DNA of 64,000 nucleotides, taken from contig NZ_JAJAQH010000001.1 of the NCBI RefSeq assembly GCF_020523625.1, positions 322,930 to 386,929 of the forward strand, read 5' to 3'. Below the pieces are notes generated by a model, which searched no databases, was not told where the DNA came from, and saw only the letters and a program-made list of their open reading frames with translations. Both the position numbers and the translations under genes were made by a program. This stretch comes from Methylovorus menthalis (GTDB lineage Bacteria > Pseudomonadota > Gammaproteobacteria > Burkholderiales > Methylophilaceae). This document shows, piece by piece, positions 25,446 through 34,460 of the stretch. How positions within the stretch are numbered: the stretch's first letter is position 1; the number at the start of each line of letters is the position of its first letter.

Positions 25446-26597
25446 TCAGGGAGTCTGGCCTGCGGCCGGGGTGACTTTTACCTGCGCACCCGGTGCCAGT
25501 GTGGCGACGTTGGTCGTGACGACGCGATCGCCTGCTTTCAGCCCCTTGATCACGATCCACTCGCGCCCTTGCATGCCGCTGGTTTGCACGTCCACCGGCA
25601 CCACCTTGTCATCTTTATCCAGCGTCATCACCTGCGCTGATTGGGCAGTTCTGATCAGGGCATCGCGCGGGATCAGGATGGCATGCGGATTCACCGCCTG
25701 ATCGAGCTTCACCTGCACATAGGCGCCGGGGAAAAGCTCGTGGGCTGGATTATCAAACAGGGCGCGCATGGCGACCGAATCCGTGGTGCTGTTGACGGCA
25801 AGATCGGAGAAGTAGAGTTTGCCTTTATGCGTGTACTCCGAGCCATCGGGCAGTATCAGGCGCACGGTAATCTGCCCCTGTTTCTTGCCTTGCACCTGCC
25901 CGGCGCGCACCGAGCGCTGCAACGCCATGACATCGGCCGCTGGCTGCGAGAAATTCACATAGATCGGGTCGATCTGATCGATGGTGGTCAGCGGGGTTGG
26001 GCTATCCTGCCCGACCAGCGCGCCCTCAGTGACCAATGCACGCCGGGCAATGCCATCAATCGGCGCCGTCACCCGTGCATAGCCCAGATCCAGATTGGCC
26101 CGGTTAAGCTTGGCTTTGGCAGACAGCAAGGCAGCACGGGCCGCCAGCTCCTCAGACGCCGCCACTTTGTAATCGCGCTGGCTCACCGACTGGTCGCTCA
26201 CCAGATCCTTGTAGCGTTCCAGCTTGTCCACGGCATTGAGGTGATTGGCTTCAGCCTGCGCCAAGGCACCCGCCGCGTCTTCACGCGCCGCCGATAGCAG
26301 TTCGGGGTTGATCAGGAACAGCGGTGTGCCCTTTTTGACTTCCTGGCCTTCCTGGTAAACGCGCTCGGTGACAATACCAGCCACGCGCGCCCGCACTTCC
26401 GCCTGACGATAGGCTTCAAGCCGACCGGGAATCTCGGCCTCCATGGTCACGGGCGTTTCTGTCACCTGAATTGCCTGCACCTCTATAGGGGCAGCCCCAG
26501 CCGGTGCCGCCTGGTCGCCAGAGGAGCATGCGCTCATCAGCCCAAGCACCGACACCGCGGAAATCACCTTCCGCCACCCTGCTGGAGAAACACCCAT
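25446..26597 (-). CDS. RND efflux periplasmic adaptor lipoprotein (AcrA/MexA type)
   Basis: From the ATG at 26597 the protein has 383 residues and begins MGVSPAGWRKVISAVSVLGLMSAC, a lipoprotein signal with Cys at the end of the LMSAC box. The lipoyl halves VTETPVTMEAEIPGRLEA and GTPLFLINPE, the long coiled-coil hairpin and the beta-barrel IDPIYVNFSQP are typical. An in-frame start at 26657 would put 20 extra residues before the signal and overlap the operator palindrome, so it was rejected; 26630 is possible. It bridges the permease and outer-membrane channel. It is 32 bp upstream of the permease gene. Confidence 0.95.
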   Translation of the reverse strand: MGVSPAGWRKVISAVSVLGLMSACSSGDQAAPAGAAPIEVQAIQVTETPVTMEAEIPGRLEAYRQAEVRARVAGIVTERVYQEGQEVKKGTPLFLINPELLSAAREDAAGALAQAEANHLNAVDKLERYKDLVSDQSVSQRDYKVAASEELAARAALLSAKAKLNRANLDLGYARVTAPIDGIARRALVTEGALVGQDSPTPLTTIDQIDPIYVNFSQPAADVMALQRSVRAGQVQGKKQGQITVRLILPDGSEYTHKGKLYFSDLAVNSTTDSVAMRALFDNPAHELFPGAYVQVKLDQAVNPHAILIPRDALIRTAQSAQVMTLDKDDKVVPVDVQTSGMQGREWIVIKGLKAGDRVVTTNVATLAPGAQVKVTPAAGQTP

Positions 26598-26646
26598 ATT
26601 TGCAAATTCCAACTTAAAAGAATGGGGCATGATAGCCCAGCGCAGA

Positions 26647-26670
26647 TAATCAATCAATCGTGACTGATTA
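26647..26670. promoter_or_regulatory. 24-bp palindromic operator between the efflux operon and its TetR regulator
   Basis: TAATCAATCA at 26647-26656 and TGACTGATTA at 26661-26670 pair at 9 of 10 positions around a 4-bp centre. The 24-bp length and 10+4+10 shape equal those of the E. coli AcrR site. It lies between the divergent adaptor and tetR genes and next to a TATACT element at 26681-26686, so one bound repressor could shut both promoters. The palindrome is seen; the binding protein is inferred. Confidence 0.75.
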
Positions 26671-26700
26671 ATTATCGGTGTATACTACACGCCTCCCTTG

Positions 26701-27324
26701 ATGCGAGTTCATGCCTTGGCACGCAAAACAAAAGAAGACTCCCAGCGCACCCGCGACCTGATTCTGGACGCTGCCGAACACGTGATTTATGAGCGCGGCA
26801 TGAGTCTCACCACCATGGCGAATATTGCCGATGCTGCCCAGGTATCCCGCGGTGCCGTCTATGGCCATTACAAGGGCAAAGTGGAGTTGGCGATTGCCAT
26901 GGCAGAGCGTGCCATCCATCACGCACCGTCACTGGAACGCGGCCCGGAAGAGCCGGCGCTGGTTTACCTGAAACGCTATTGCCTTTCCGAAGTGCACTCT
27001 TATATCGACGCTAGCTCCCTGCAACGCGTGCTGTTCATCCTGTATGTGCGGATTGACGATACGCCTGAGCTGGTGAGCATCCGCGAAAGCTGGGAGCAAA
27101 AACGCGCCACCATCATCGCGCAGTGCCTGAAAGCCGCCATAGAGGAAGGCAGCCTCGCCGCCGACATTGATGTCGCGCTTTATTCGCTGTATGTCCAGGC
27201 ACAGATTGAAGGCATTTTCAGCATTCTCTTCTTCAACCACAGCGCCGCAGAAAACAAATGGGAGATTGCCGAGCGCCTCTGCTCCATGGGGCTAGAGCGA
27301 CTGACGCAGCAGATAAAACCCTAG
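26701..27324 (+). CDS. TetR/AcrR family regulator of the adjacent efflux operon
   Basis: About 207 residues. The N-terminal helix-turn-helix is visible (RDLILDAAEHVIYERGMSLT, then TMANIADAAQVSRGAVYGHY), and the C-terminal ligand domain resembles AcrR/TtgR. It is divergent from the RND operon with the palindromic site between, the classic repressor arrangement. The ATG at 26701 has no good ribosome site and lies very close to the probable transcription start after TATACT. A TTG at 26716, which gives an AcrR-like LARKTKEDSQ start, may be the true start. Confidence 0.93.
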   Translation: MRVHALARKTKEDSQRTRDLILDAAEHVIYERGMSLTTMANIADAAQVSRGAVYGHYKGKVELAIAMAERAIHHAPSLERGPEEPALVYLKRYCLSEVHSYIDASSLQRVLFILYVRIDDTPELVSIRESWEQKRATIIAQCLKAAIEEGSLAADIDVALYSLYVQAQIEGIFSILFFNHSAAENKWEIAERLCSMGLERLTQQIKP

Positions 27325-27388
27325 CGTGGCCCAACATCAGAGCCGGCAGGATGCAGGCCCTGAGAGACATGTAAATTCACCGGCAGGG

Positions 27389-29437
27389 TCATGCGGCTAA
27401 CAGCTGCATAAACTGCTCCAGCGGCAAGGGCTTGCTGAAGAGATACCCTTGCGCTTGCGGGCAGCCCATCTGATGCAGGTATCCTGCCTGCTCCAGGGTT
27501 TCAACCCCTTCCGCCACTACGTTTTTGTTGAGGTTGCTTGCCAGTGAGACGATCGCCTGCACGATCAGCGCGCGTTCGGCATTGTCCGTAATATCACTGG
27601 TAAACGAACGGTCGATTTTCAGTTCACTCACCGGGAATCGATGCAGGTAGCTCAAGGCAGAATAGCCCGTGCCGAAATCATCAATCGAGATACACAAGCC
27701 CATGGCATTGAGGCTTAGCAGCATGCGCTGGATGTTGTCGGTGTTCTCCAGCAGCAGGCTTTCAGTGATTTCCAGCTTGATCCAATCGGTGTGGCAGCCA
27801 GTCTCGGCGAGGATGGTTTGAATGGAAGACACCAGGTCATTGTGCAGAAACTGGCGCGTGGATAAATTGACGGCGACGGTAACCGGCTTGGTGCGGCGGC
27901 TATTCAGCGCTACCGCCACCTGGCAGGCAGAGCGGAGCACCCATTCGCCTATCGGGATGATCAGCCCAGTCTCCTCAGCGATACCAATGAACTTGTCTGG
28001 CATGATGAGTCTGCCAGACTCATGCTGCCAGCGCAGCAAGGCCTCGGCGCCAATGATCTCACGCGTGGCAAGATCAACTAATGGCTGGTAATGCAGCAGG
28101 AATTCTTCTTTCTTGAGTGCAAAGCGCAGGTTGGTTTCTACCTCGCGACGCTCAGCGGCCTTGACCGTAAGATCGGCCGAGTAGAACTGGAAATTATTGC
28201 GCCCCAGATGCTTGGCATGAAACAACGCCGAATCGGCATATTTGAGCAGATCATCCACGGCGTGACTATCCGAAGGGTAAGCGGCAACGCCCAGGCTGGC
28301 GGTGACGAAGACTTCATGGCCGTTCACCAGAAAAGGCTGGTCGAAGGCCAGCAGCACCTTGTCAGCCACGCGGGTAATATTTTCCGGCACGCGCATTTCA
28401 GAGACCAGAATACCGAACTCGTCCCCCCCCAGGCGCGCGACGGTATCGTAAGGCCGCACGCACTTTTCCAGGCGGTTGGCGACTTCACATAACAGTACAT
28501 CGCCCAGGGCGTGGCCCAGGGTATCGTTGATTTCCTTGAAGCGATCCAGATCCAGCATGATGAGGCCAAATGGATAGGCATGGCGCTCGGCTTCGGCGAT
28601 GGTCTGTCCGATACGGTCAATCAGCAGCGCGCGATTAGGCAGCTTGGTCAGCGTATCGAAATAGGCCAGGTGATGTATGCGTTCCTGATATTCGTAGGTC
28701 TCGGTGACATCCTGCCCCATGCCAATCACGGCAATCGGGGCACCGGCACCGTCCAGCTCGGCGGCCAGCCAGATATGGATGATCTTACGTGTGCCATCGG
28801 GGGCATGCCAGTGCAGGTCCATTGCCGCTGATCGCCCCGTGCGAAACACCTCGCTTACTGCTTTTTCGTAGCCATAAGCCGAATCACCACCGGGAAAATC
28901 GCTAGGGGTTTTCCCCAGCAAATCCCCTTCACTCACTTCATAAAAATTGACGGTTTTCTGGTTAACAAAGGTACGCCTGCAGTTCGTATCAAAACGCACG
29001 ATCAGGTTGGGGGAGTTTTCAATGAGGGAGTGGTATTCGCGTTCACGGCGGATGGCATCGGTCACATCACGCGCATACCCCAGCGTGCCTTCGACCTTGC
29101 CATCAATGAGCAGGCGGGATTTATAGGTCTCGATCCAGACATCCTGTCCATCGGCAGTGTGCAAACGATTAAGTGTGCCCACCGGCTCTTCGCTGTCCAT
29201 GGCTTGCCGGTCACCTTCTACATATTCCTGCGCCAGCTCCGGCGCAAAAAAATCATAATCCGTCTTACCTTCCAGCTCGCGCGGTGAAGAGACTCCGGCA
29301 ACGCGGGCGTACTCACGATTGGCCGCCAGCAAGCGACTGTTCGCGTCTTTCAGCCAGACCATGAAAGGAAAGTTATCCAGCAAGGTGCGCAGATATTTTT
29401 CTCTAGCTGTTATTTTTTCTTGCGCACTACCCAGCAT
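27389..29437 (-). CDS. PAS-PAS-GGDEF-EAL c-di-GMP signalling protein
   Basis: 682 residues, soluble. Two PAS domains lie at about 15-125 (LRTLLDNFPFMVWLKDANSRLLA) and 135-250 (HSLIENSPNLIVRFD). The GGDEF domain at about 255-425 has an intact RLGGDEF motif, and the EAL domain at about 430-680 keeps GAEALLRW, DDFGTGYSALSYL and VVAEGVET. Both enzyme activities are possible. The ATG at 29437 follows AAAAGGG; a TTG one codon earlier is less likely. It stands alone between convergent tetR and the upstream chaN-like gene. The signal sensed by the PAS domains is unknown. Confidence 0.94.
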   Translation of the reverse strand: MLGSAQEKITAREKYLRTLLDNFPFMVWLKDANSRLLAANREYARVAGVSSPRELEGKTDYDFFAPELAQEYVEGDRQAMDSEEPVGTLNRLHTADGQDVWIETYKSRLLIDGKVEGTLGYARDVTDAIRREREYHSLIENSPNLIVRFDTNCRRTFVNQKTVNFYEVSEGDLLGKTPSDFPGGDSAYGYEKAVSEVFRTGRSAAMDLHWHAPDGTRKIIHIWLAAELDGAGAPIAVIGMGQDVTETYEYQERIHHLAYFDTLTKLPNRALLIDRIGQTIAEAERHAYPFGLIMLDLDRFKEINDTLGHALGDVLLCEVANRLEKCVRPYDTVARLGGDEFGILVSEMRVPENITRVADKVLLAFDQPFLVNGHEVFVTASLGVAAYPSDSHAVDDLLKYADSALFHAKHLGRNNFQFYSADLTVKAAERREVETNLRFALKKEEFLLHYQPLVDLATREIIGAEALLRWQHESGRLIMPDKFIGIAEETGLIIPIGEWVLRSACQVAVALNSRRTKPVTVAVNLSTRQFLHNDLVSSIQTILAETGCHTDWIKLEITESLLLENTDNIQRMLLSLNAMGLCISIDDFGTGYSALSYLHRFPVSELKIDRSFTSDITDNAERALIVQAIVSLASNLNKNVVAEGVETLEQAGYLHQMGCPQAQGYLFSKPLPLEQFMQLLAA

Positions 29438-29701
29438 CAAGGACCCTTTTCAGCAAATAAACAGCAATAAAAGAGGACAAGCCTGTGATGAACATCACCA
29501 AATTTTTAGCAATGTAATACGTTATAGGACATTTAGTGAACAACTTTTATAAGGGGCTTGCAAAAATATGTCAGTCGCCGATATTGCGCAAGATAACTTC
29601 ATATAGCCGAACGGCCTGATTTCATGCACTCCATCGGGATTAATGCCACAAACAGAATTTCTAACGCCTGATCATGGGGCCATGCGATCAAGTAACGGCG
29701 A

Positions 29702-30553
29702 TCACTGACAAGGATCCGGACGATCCTGCGCGGGGGTGATCCACACATAATCATATTGGCGACGCAAGCTATCCAGCTGGGTCATCAGTTCTGGATTCTC
29801 TTCCACAAAACCAACCACGCGCAGGTGTTGCCCCGGGAGCAGGGACTGATAAATCACCGGTATCCCATAATCGCGCCGCACATGGTTATTGCCCGCGACC
29901 AGCACCGCCATGCCGGAGCCAGCCTGCAGGGCAGTGAACATGGCGGCATCCCGCGCACGCTGCGCCAGTAACATGGCGGGCAAATGCTGGGTCGGGAGCT
30001 GACCACAATGTCCATCCAGCAGATCCTGATTCAGTGTCGCCACCGCAGACGGCGACAAGGGTGCCTGCTGGAGGATGCTTGCCAGCGGCGCTGGCAAGGC
30101 AGATGCGCCCTGACGCGCAATACTCCTGGCTTGCTCCGGCGCCAGATTGCCGCCAGTGAGTGATATCCCGGCATCGCGAATGGCGGCAAACAAGCCCTCA
30201 TGGGCGGGCCACTGCCAGCTTTTTGCATTGAATCCGGCGTGTTCCAGATCGGCCAGCAAGGAGCCATTCCACTGCACCGTTTGCCCGGATTGCAGATGCT
30301 CGGCAACCACATGGAGCATGGGCGTATTCTGTTTGAGTTGCTTCAGCAATTCGCCGCGCCGCTGGTGATGCAGCGCATTGTCATGGACTTCGCCCAACAG
30401 CAGCACATCTTGCTGCGCGAGATCAGCGGCCAGCTCTGCCGTCGAAACCGTCTGCCCGTTAGCCAGATTGATAATGCGCTCGGCAGCCATGGCTGGCGCC
30501 GTGATGAATAAGCTCATCCACAGCCAGCTGAAAAAAACGGCACGCTGCCACAT
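29702..30553 (-). CDS. ChaN family haem-binding-like protein
   Basis: 283 residues with an N-terminal signal peptide (FFSWLWMSLFITAPAMA, then AERIIN) and the family motif DVLLLGEVHDNALHHQRR. ChaN proteins (DUF399) are usually exported and some bind haem at a dimer interface; E. coli ChaN is a lipoprotein, but no lipobox Cys is present here, so this one is probably soluble in the periplasm. A conserved VLVAGNNHVRRDYGIP segment supports the family. No haem uptake genes are adjacent. Function in iron or haem handling is known only by family. Confidence 0.88.
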   Translation of the reverse strand: MWQRAVFFSWLWMSLFITAPAMAAERIINLANGQTVSTAELAADLAQQDVLLLGEVHDNALHHQRRGELLKQLKQNTPMLHVVAEHLQSGQTVQWNGSLLADLEHAGFNAKSWQWPAHEGLFAAIRDAGISLTGGNLAPEQARSIARQGASALPAPLASILQQAPLSPSAVATLNQDLLDGHCGQLPTQHLPAMLLAQRARDAAMFTALQAGSGMAVLVAGNNHVRRDYGIPVIYQSLLPGQHLRVVGFVEENPELMTQLDSLRRQYDYVWITPAQDRPDPCQ

Positions 30554-30744
30554 CGCTTTCTCCTTAAATATCCATCATGGATTTGAATTGTTATCCAACA
30601 TGACGCGCACAAGACCTGATGGTTCAGCCAGTGCAATGCAAGCAGAAGTTATGCAGCGCGCGCGCAAGGAACCGGCCATAGACGCCTTGCCCCTAAGCAG
30701 ACAAGATAAGCAGGCCAATGTGTATGGCGCAATAGGAGAACCTC

Positions 30745-30885
30745 ATGGATCAGGAAATATCCGGCAAGCTTGATGCCATTAATACCACGCTAAAGAATAT
30801 TCATCGGCAAATGCTGTGGGTATTCTGGCTGGTTGCCGTATTTGCGCTGCTGTACTTCGGGCTGTTGATTTACCTCTTGGCGTGA
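30745..30885 (+). CDS. 46-residue single-helix membrane protein
   Basis: A short gene with a good ribosome-binding site (AGGAG seven bases before the ATG). It encodes MDQEISGKLDAINTTLKNIH, then RQMLWVFWLVAVFALLYFGL and LIYLLA. An amphipathic polar N-terminus of about 22 residues is followed by one membrane helix. No family is recognised. It is divergent from the chaN-like gene and followed by another small gene. The codon use looks normal and the site decides the start, so I consider it real. Confidence 0.65.
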   Translation: MDQEISGKLDAINTTLKNIHRQMLWVFWLVAVFALLYFGLLIYLLA

Positions 30886-30955
30886 ACTTTAACCCCGCCT
30901 CCAGGCATTGATTCGCCATCCCTATCACCACAAAATTCCACAACGAAAGCCCATC

Positions 30956-31171
30956 ATGACCCGATTACCGATACCCGACGAACAAGCCGCTCTAGCGGCC
31001 TTGTTGCGCAAACAGCAAGCTGCGGAGGGTGGAACAGAAACGCTTTCCATCGAAACGCTCGGGCAATACACCTGCTTTTGCAAACTGCGCGCGTTTTGTG
31101 CTGACAAGAGCGCCGAGAGTTGTCTGCGCGAGCGCAATCTTTATCAGGAGTTTGTTGACGCCGGGCGTTGA
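30956..31171 (+). CDS. Small cysteine-containing protein of unknown function
   Basis: 71 residues from the ATG at 30956 (MTRLPIPDEQAALAALLRKQ). The C-terminal half has four cysteines (YTCFCKLRAFCADKSAESCL), which could bind metal or form disulfides. There is no signal peptide or membrane helix. The reading frame is open further upstream to 30908, but those codons are unlike a protein start. I do not recognise the family. It sits 70 bp after the 46-residue gene on the same strand, so they might share a transcript. Confidence 0.55.
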   Translation: MTRLPIPDEQAALAALLRKQQAAEGGTETLSIETLGQYTCFCKLRAFCADKSAESCLRERNLYQEFVDAGR

Positions 31172-31205
31172 TCACACCCCCATAACTTGAAGTTTGAGGC
31201 AGGGA

Positions 31206-31442
31206 TTACTCGGGCGCGACGATGCGCTCCACCAGCCGCCCGACCAGGGGCGCCACCAGCAAAATCGCCAGAAAAACCACAGGCCATGCCGTGCAGAAGG
31301 CATGCCACCATTCCCACATAAAGCCAGCATGCCAGCCAATATGCCGCAACGTGAGGGTGCCGGAAACCAGCATGACACTCAAGGCCGACATCACTGCTGC
31401 AAACACGATAGGCCGAAAGCGGCGCGGTATTTTCCAGGACAT
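31206..31442 (-). CDS. DUF2798 small membrane protein
   Basis: 78 residues from the ATG at 31442, which has an ideal AGGAAG site; the open frame continues upstream to 31463 but that start lacks one. The protein begins MSWKIPRRFRPIVFAAVMSA and has two hydrophobic helices, the second ending VVFLAILLVAPLVGRLVERI, as in the DUF2798 family. The function of that family is unknown. It is downstream of the SDR gene but separated from it by a strong terminator, so it needs its own promoter. Confidence 0.82.
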   Translation of the reverse strand: MSWKIPRRFRPIVFAAVMSALSVMLVSGTLTLRHIGWHAGFMWEWWHAFCTAWPVVFLAILLVAPLVGRLVERIVAPE

Positions 31443-31478
31443 GAGCTTCCTTTCAATCAACATTCAAATGCCAGATAA

Positions 31479-31518
31479 AACACCGTGGGCTCAGGGTCAC
31501 CCCCGAGCCCACGGTGTT
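31479..31518 (-). terminator. Rho-independent terminator after the SDR gene
   Basis: On the minus strand a perfect 14-bp stem (arms 31505-31518 and 31479-31492, AACACCGTGGGCTC and complement) with a 12-base loop runs into TTTTAT. It lies 9 bp beyond the stop of the dehydrogenase gene at 31527 and ends its transcript before the DUF2798 gene. Confidence 0.85.
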
Positions 31519-31526
31519 CGGCGGAA

Positions 31527-32333
31527 TTACTGACGCACGGCTTGCAAATAACGGGCGGCAGGCTGTTTATGAGAAAGGTTAGGGCGCAGATGATTGCGCG
31601 CATCCACCAGGCGAGTCCAATCCGCGGCTTCGGGCAGGGATGGGATAGTGACCACTTCGCCCAGATCAAGTCCGACCAGTGCTGCATCGACCATGGTTTC
31701 AGCAGGCATGACGATCTCTTGTGGCAGATGGTTAACGGAGAAACCGGCACGATCCCACAGCTCGGTATGCGTAGCGCCGGGCAATACCGCTTGCACGCGC
31801 ACGCCCTTGCCGGACAACTCGTGATGCATGGACTCGGAAAGATTCAGCACATACGCTTTGCTACCGCTGTAGCTGCCATTCAGCATATCCGGAGCCAGCG
31901 CCACAATTGAGGCGATATTGATGATGGTGCCATTGCCGCGCTTGACGAAGCTGGTGGCGGCCGCCGCAGCCAGGTGTGTCAGCGCTGTGACGTTGAGTGA
32001 AATCATGGTGTCGATCTGGTCCAGGTTTGAATCCAGCAGCGAGGTAACGGCGGCAGTGCCGGCATTGTTTACCAGCACGCGAATATCGCTATCGGCTTGC
32101 AGCTTTTGCTTTACCTGCTCCAGGTCTTGTTTGCGCGTCAGGTCAGCACCCAGAATTTCTACCTGGCGACCTGTTTCGGCATGCAATTTGTCGGCCAGCG
32201 CCTGCAGACGGGTAGTATCGCGGGCCACCAGCACCAGATCGTAACCGCGTCTAGCCAGGCGATCTGCATACACAGCGCCGATGCCGGAAGATGAGCCAGT
32301 AATGAGTGCCTTGCCTTGGGTGGATGTCGTCAT
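31527..32333 (-). CDS. Short-chain dehydrogenase/reductase (SDR)
   Basis: 268 residues with the SDR cofactor motif TGSSSGIGAVYADRLARRGY near the N-terminus, NNAGTAAV, the catalytic Ser in NIASIVALAPDM, and YSGSKAYVL with Tyr and Lys. It uses NAD(P)H to reduce or oxidise an unknown carbonyl or alcohol. The ATG is preceded by AAGGAG. It is divergent from the GlxA-type regulator at 32449, with a 10-bp inverted repeat between them, so it is probably that regulator's target. Confidence 0.92.
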   Translation of the reverse strand: MTTSTQGKALITGSSSGIGAVYADRLARRGYDLVLVARDTTRLQALADKLHAETGRQVEILGADLTRKQDLEQVKQKLQADSDIRVLVNNAGTAAVTSLLDSNLDQIDTMISLNVTALTHLAAAAATSFVKRGNGTIINIASIVALAPDMLNGSYSGSKAYVLNLSESMHHELSGKGVRVQAVLPGATHTELWDRAGFSVNHLPQEIVMPAETMVDAALVGLDLGEVVTIPSLPEAADWTRLVDARNHLRPNLSHKQPAARYLQAVRQ

Positions 32334-32410
32334 GCGTTTCTCCTTGGATAGTGAATTTAAGTAGGTGTTTAAATAAGCGATTGACGAGAGTCAGTATATG
32401 CACGTACTCT

Positions 32411-32447
32411 ATGTCTCAAATGTCATTTAACCCACTTTTTGAGACAT
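32411..32447. promoter_or_regulatory. Inverted repeat at the GlxA-type regulator start
   Basis: ATGTCTCAAA at 32411-32420 and TTTGAGACAT at 32438-32447 are exact 10-bp reverse complements with a 17-bp spacer, ending one base before the start of the regulator gene. A TTGACG-N18-TACTCT element from about 32381 would place transcription inside the repeat, which suits autorepression. A role as an RNA hairpin that hides the start cannot be excluded. Confidence 0.55.
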
Positions 32448-32448
32448 C

Positions 32449-33390
32449 ATGATGCGTATCGGATTTGTTGTGTTCCCCGGCTTTCAGATTCTGGATCTGG
32501 CGGCGATGACCGTGTTTGAGATGGCGAATATCGTTAGCCACCAGGCGGTTTATGAGCTGCATCTGGTTTCCGAACATGGCGGTGCCGTCACCAGCTCGAC
32601 CGGGGTGAGCGTGCTCACCGATGCCTTTGGCGACCAGGCCTTTGATACGGTCATCATGATGGGCAGCATCGGCATTCATGCTTCAAGCCCAGGGTTGCTC
32701 GACTATCTGCAACAGGCCACTGCTCAAAGTCGCCGTATTGCCAGCATATGTACAGGCGCCTTTATGCTAGCCGAGGCCGGCTTGCTGGATGGCTTGCGTG
32801 CCAGCACGCACTGGCGGCATGCACGCGAATTGCAGCGCCGCTACCCCAAGGTCAAGGTGGAAGAGGACCGTATCTTCATTCGCGAGGGCAAGGTGTGGAC
32901 CTCGGCAGGGATGACGGCATGTATTGATTTATCGCTGGCGCTGGTCGAAGCCGACATCGGGCTTGACGCGTCGCGCACCATTGCCCAGCGCATGGTGGTA
33001 TACCACCGCCGCACTGGCGGCCAATCGCAGTTCTCGGCCTTACTGACACTGGAACCGAAGTCGGACCGCATCCAGACGGCGCTCACCTATGCGCGCAGCA
33101 ATCTGCACAAGCCACTATCTGTGGATGATCTGGCCGATGTCGCGCATCTGAGTCCGCGTCAGTTCAGCCGCGCTTTCCGCGCCGAGACCGGGCAATCGCC
33201 TGCCAAAGCCATCGAAAACCTGCGGGTGGAAGCGGCCAAATCCATGATAGAAACTGCCCGCCACCCGATTGACGTGGTGGCCCGGGAAACTGGCTTTGCC
33301 GACCCGGAGCGCATGCGCCGGGCCTTCATTCGTACCCTGGGCCATCCACCGCAAGCCATCAAGCGCATGGCCCGCACGCAAACCCATTGA
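32449..33390 (+). CDS. GlxA family transcriptional regulator (DJ-1/PfpI plus AraC HTH)
   Basis: 313 residues. Residues 1-190 form a DJ-1/PfpI-like domain (IGFVVFPGFQILDLAAMTVF; ASICTGAFMLAEAGLLDG with the Cys of the nucleophile elbow). Residues about 215-310 are an AraC-type DNA-binding domain (LSVDDLADVAHLSPRQFSRAF, then DVVARETGFADPERMRRAF). GlxA-type proteins usually activate a neighbouring catabolic gene. Two adjacent ATG codons (32449, 32452) could start it. It is divergent from an SDR gene with a shared palindrome. The inducer is unknown. Confidence 0.93.
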   Translation: MMRIGFVVFPGFQILDLAAMTVFEMANIVSHQAVYELHLVSEHGGAVTSSTGVSVLTDAFGDQAFDTVIMMGSIGIHASSPGLLDYLQQATAQSRRIASICTGAFMLAEAGLLDGLRASTHWRHARELQRRYPKVKVEEDRIFIREGKVWTSAGMTACIDLSLALVEADIGLDASRTIAQRMVVYHRRTGGQSQFSALLTLEPKSDRIQTALTYARSNLHKPLSVDDLADVAHLSPRQFSRAFRAETGQSPAKAIENLRVEAAKSMIETARHPIDVVARETGFADPERMRRAFIRTLGHPPQAIKRMARTQTH

Positions 33391-33487
33391 GTGGTGTGAA
33401 TATCATCTTCAGCGCGGTATATGGCCAGTCGTTGCTTGCGCTATACGCGATGCCAACGTATTACTCTAAAATATCGGGAATAAGCCC

Positions 33488-34459
33488 ATGACACCGGACA
33501 ACGAGTCACCAGCCAAGATGAGCGCGCCCTTAATACCACCTGAAGAAGACAGTACCGTCTATAAAACCCTACTGGAATCCACCAAAGCAATTCCGTGGAA
33601 AATAGACTGGAGCACCATGACCTTCAGTTACATCGGCCCGCAGATTGAGTCGCTGCTGGGTTGGGCGCCCGAGAGCTGGGTGAGCGCAGGCGACTGGGCC
33701 GCACGCATGCACCCGGAAGACCGCGAATGGGTGGTGGATTATTGCGTATCGCAATCCCGTTCTGGCATCGACCATGAGGCGGATTACCGGGCGCTGACCA
33801 AGGATGGCGAATACATCTGGATCCGCGATGTGGTGCATGTGCTGCGCAATGCCGAGGGCGAAGTTGAGGCACTCATCGGTTTCATGTTCGATATCAGCGA
33901 ACGCAAGAAAACCGAAGAAAAATTGCTGCAATTGCAAAAAGAGCTCGAAGAGCTGTCTTTTCAGGATGGCCTGACGCGGGTGGCCAATCGCCGCATGTTC
34001 GATTCCATCATCCAGGTGGAGTGGACCAATGCCCGACGTAATAGCCAGCCGCTGTCACTCATCATGCTGGATATCGATTACTTCAAGCAGTACAACGACC
34101 ATTACGGGCACATTCAGGGCGATGATTGCCTGAGGCAGGTGGCCGAGGTGTTGAGCGGTGCCGGTACGCGCGCCAATGATTTCTTTGCACGCTTTGGTGG
34201 TGAGGAGTTTGTGCTGGTGCTGCCTCAAACCGATAGCGAGGCCGCCAAAAAAATTGCCGAGCGCTGCCGCAAGCTGATTTTCAAGGCGCAGATTCCCCAC
34301 GAAAAATCCCTAGTGAGCACCGTCCTCACCATCAGCGTGGGGGTGGGCACGGTGATTCCTGGCTATCAGGATGAGCCCGTGGACTTCATCAACACTGTGG
34401 ATCAGCGGCTTTATCAGGCCAAACAGCTCGGCCGCAACTGCATCGTCAGCGGCACCTGA
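33488..34459 (+). CDS. PAS-GGDEF diguanylate cyclase
   Basis: 323 residues. A PAS_3-type domain lies at about 30-150 (WKIDWSTMTFSYIGPQIESL, then HPEDREWVVDYC) and a GGDEF domain at 155-320. The active site is RFGGEEF, a functional variant, and the domain contains LSLIMLDIDYFKQYND. There is no EAL domain or membrane segment. It should make c-di-GMP in response to whatever the PAS domain senses. It ends one base before the stop of the convergent metallopeptidase gene. Whether an upstream RxxD inhibitory site is present was not resolved. Confidence 0.93.
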   Translation: MTPDNESPAKMSAPLIPPEEDSTVYKTLLESTKAIPWKIDWSTMTFSYIGPQIESLLGWAPESWVSAGDWAARMHPEDREWVVDYCVSQSRSGIDHEADYRALTKDGEYIWIRDVVHVLRNAEGEVEALIGFMFDISERKKTEEKLLQLQKELEELSFQDGLTRVANRRMFDSIIQVEWTNARRNSQPLSLIMLDIDYFKQYNDHYGHIQGDDCLRQVAEVLSGAGTRANDFFARFGGEEFVLVLPQTDSEAAKKIAERCRKLIFKAQIPHEKSLVSTVLTISVGVGTVIPGYQDEPVDFINTVDQRLYQAKQLGRNCIVSGT

Positions 34460-34460
34460 G

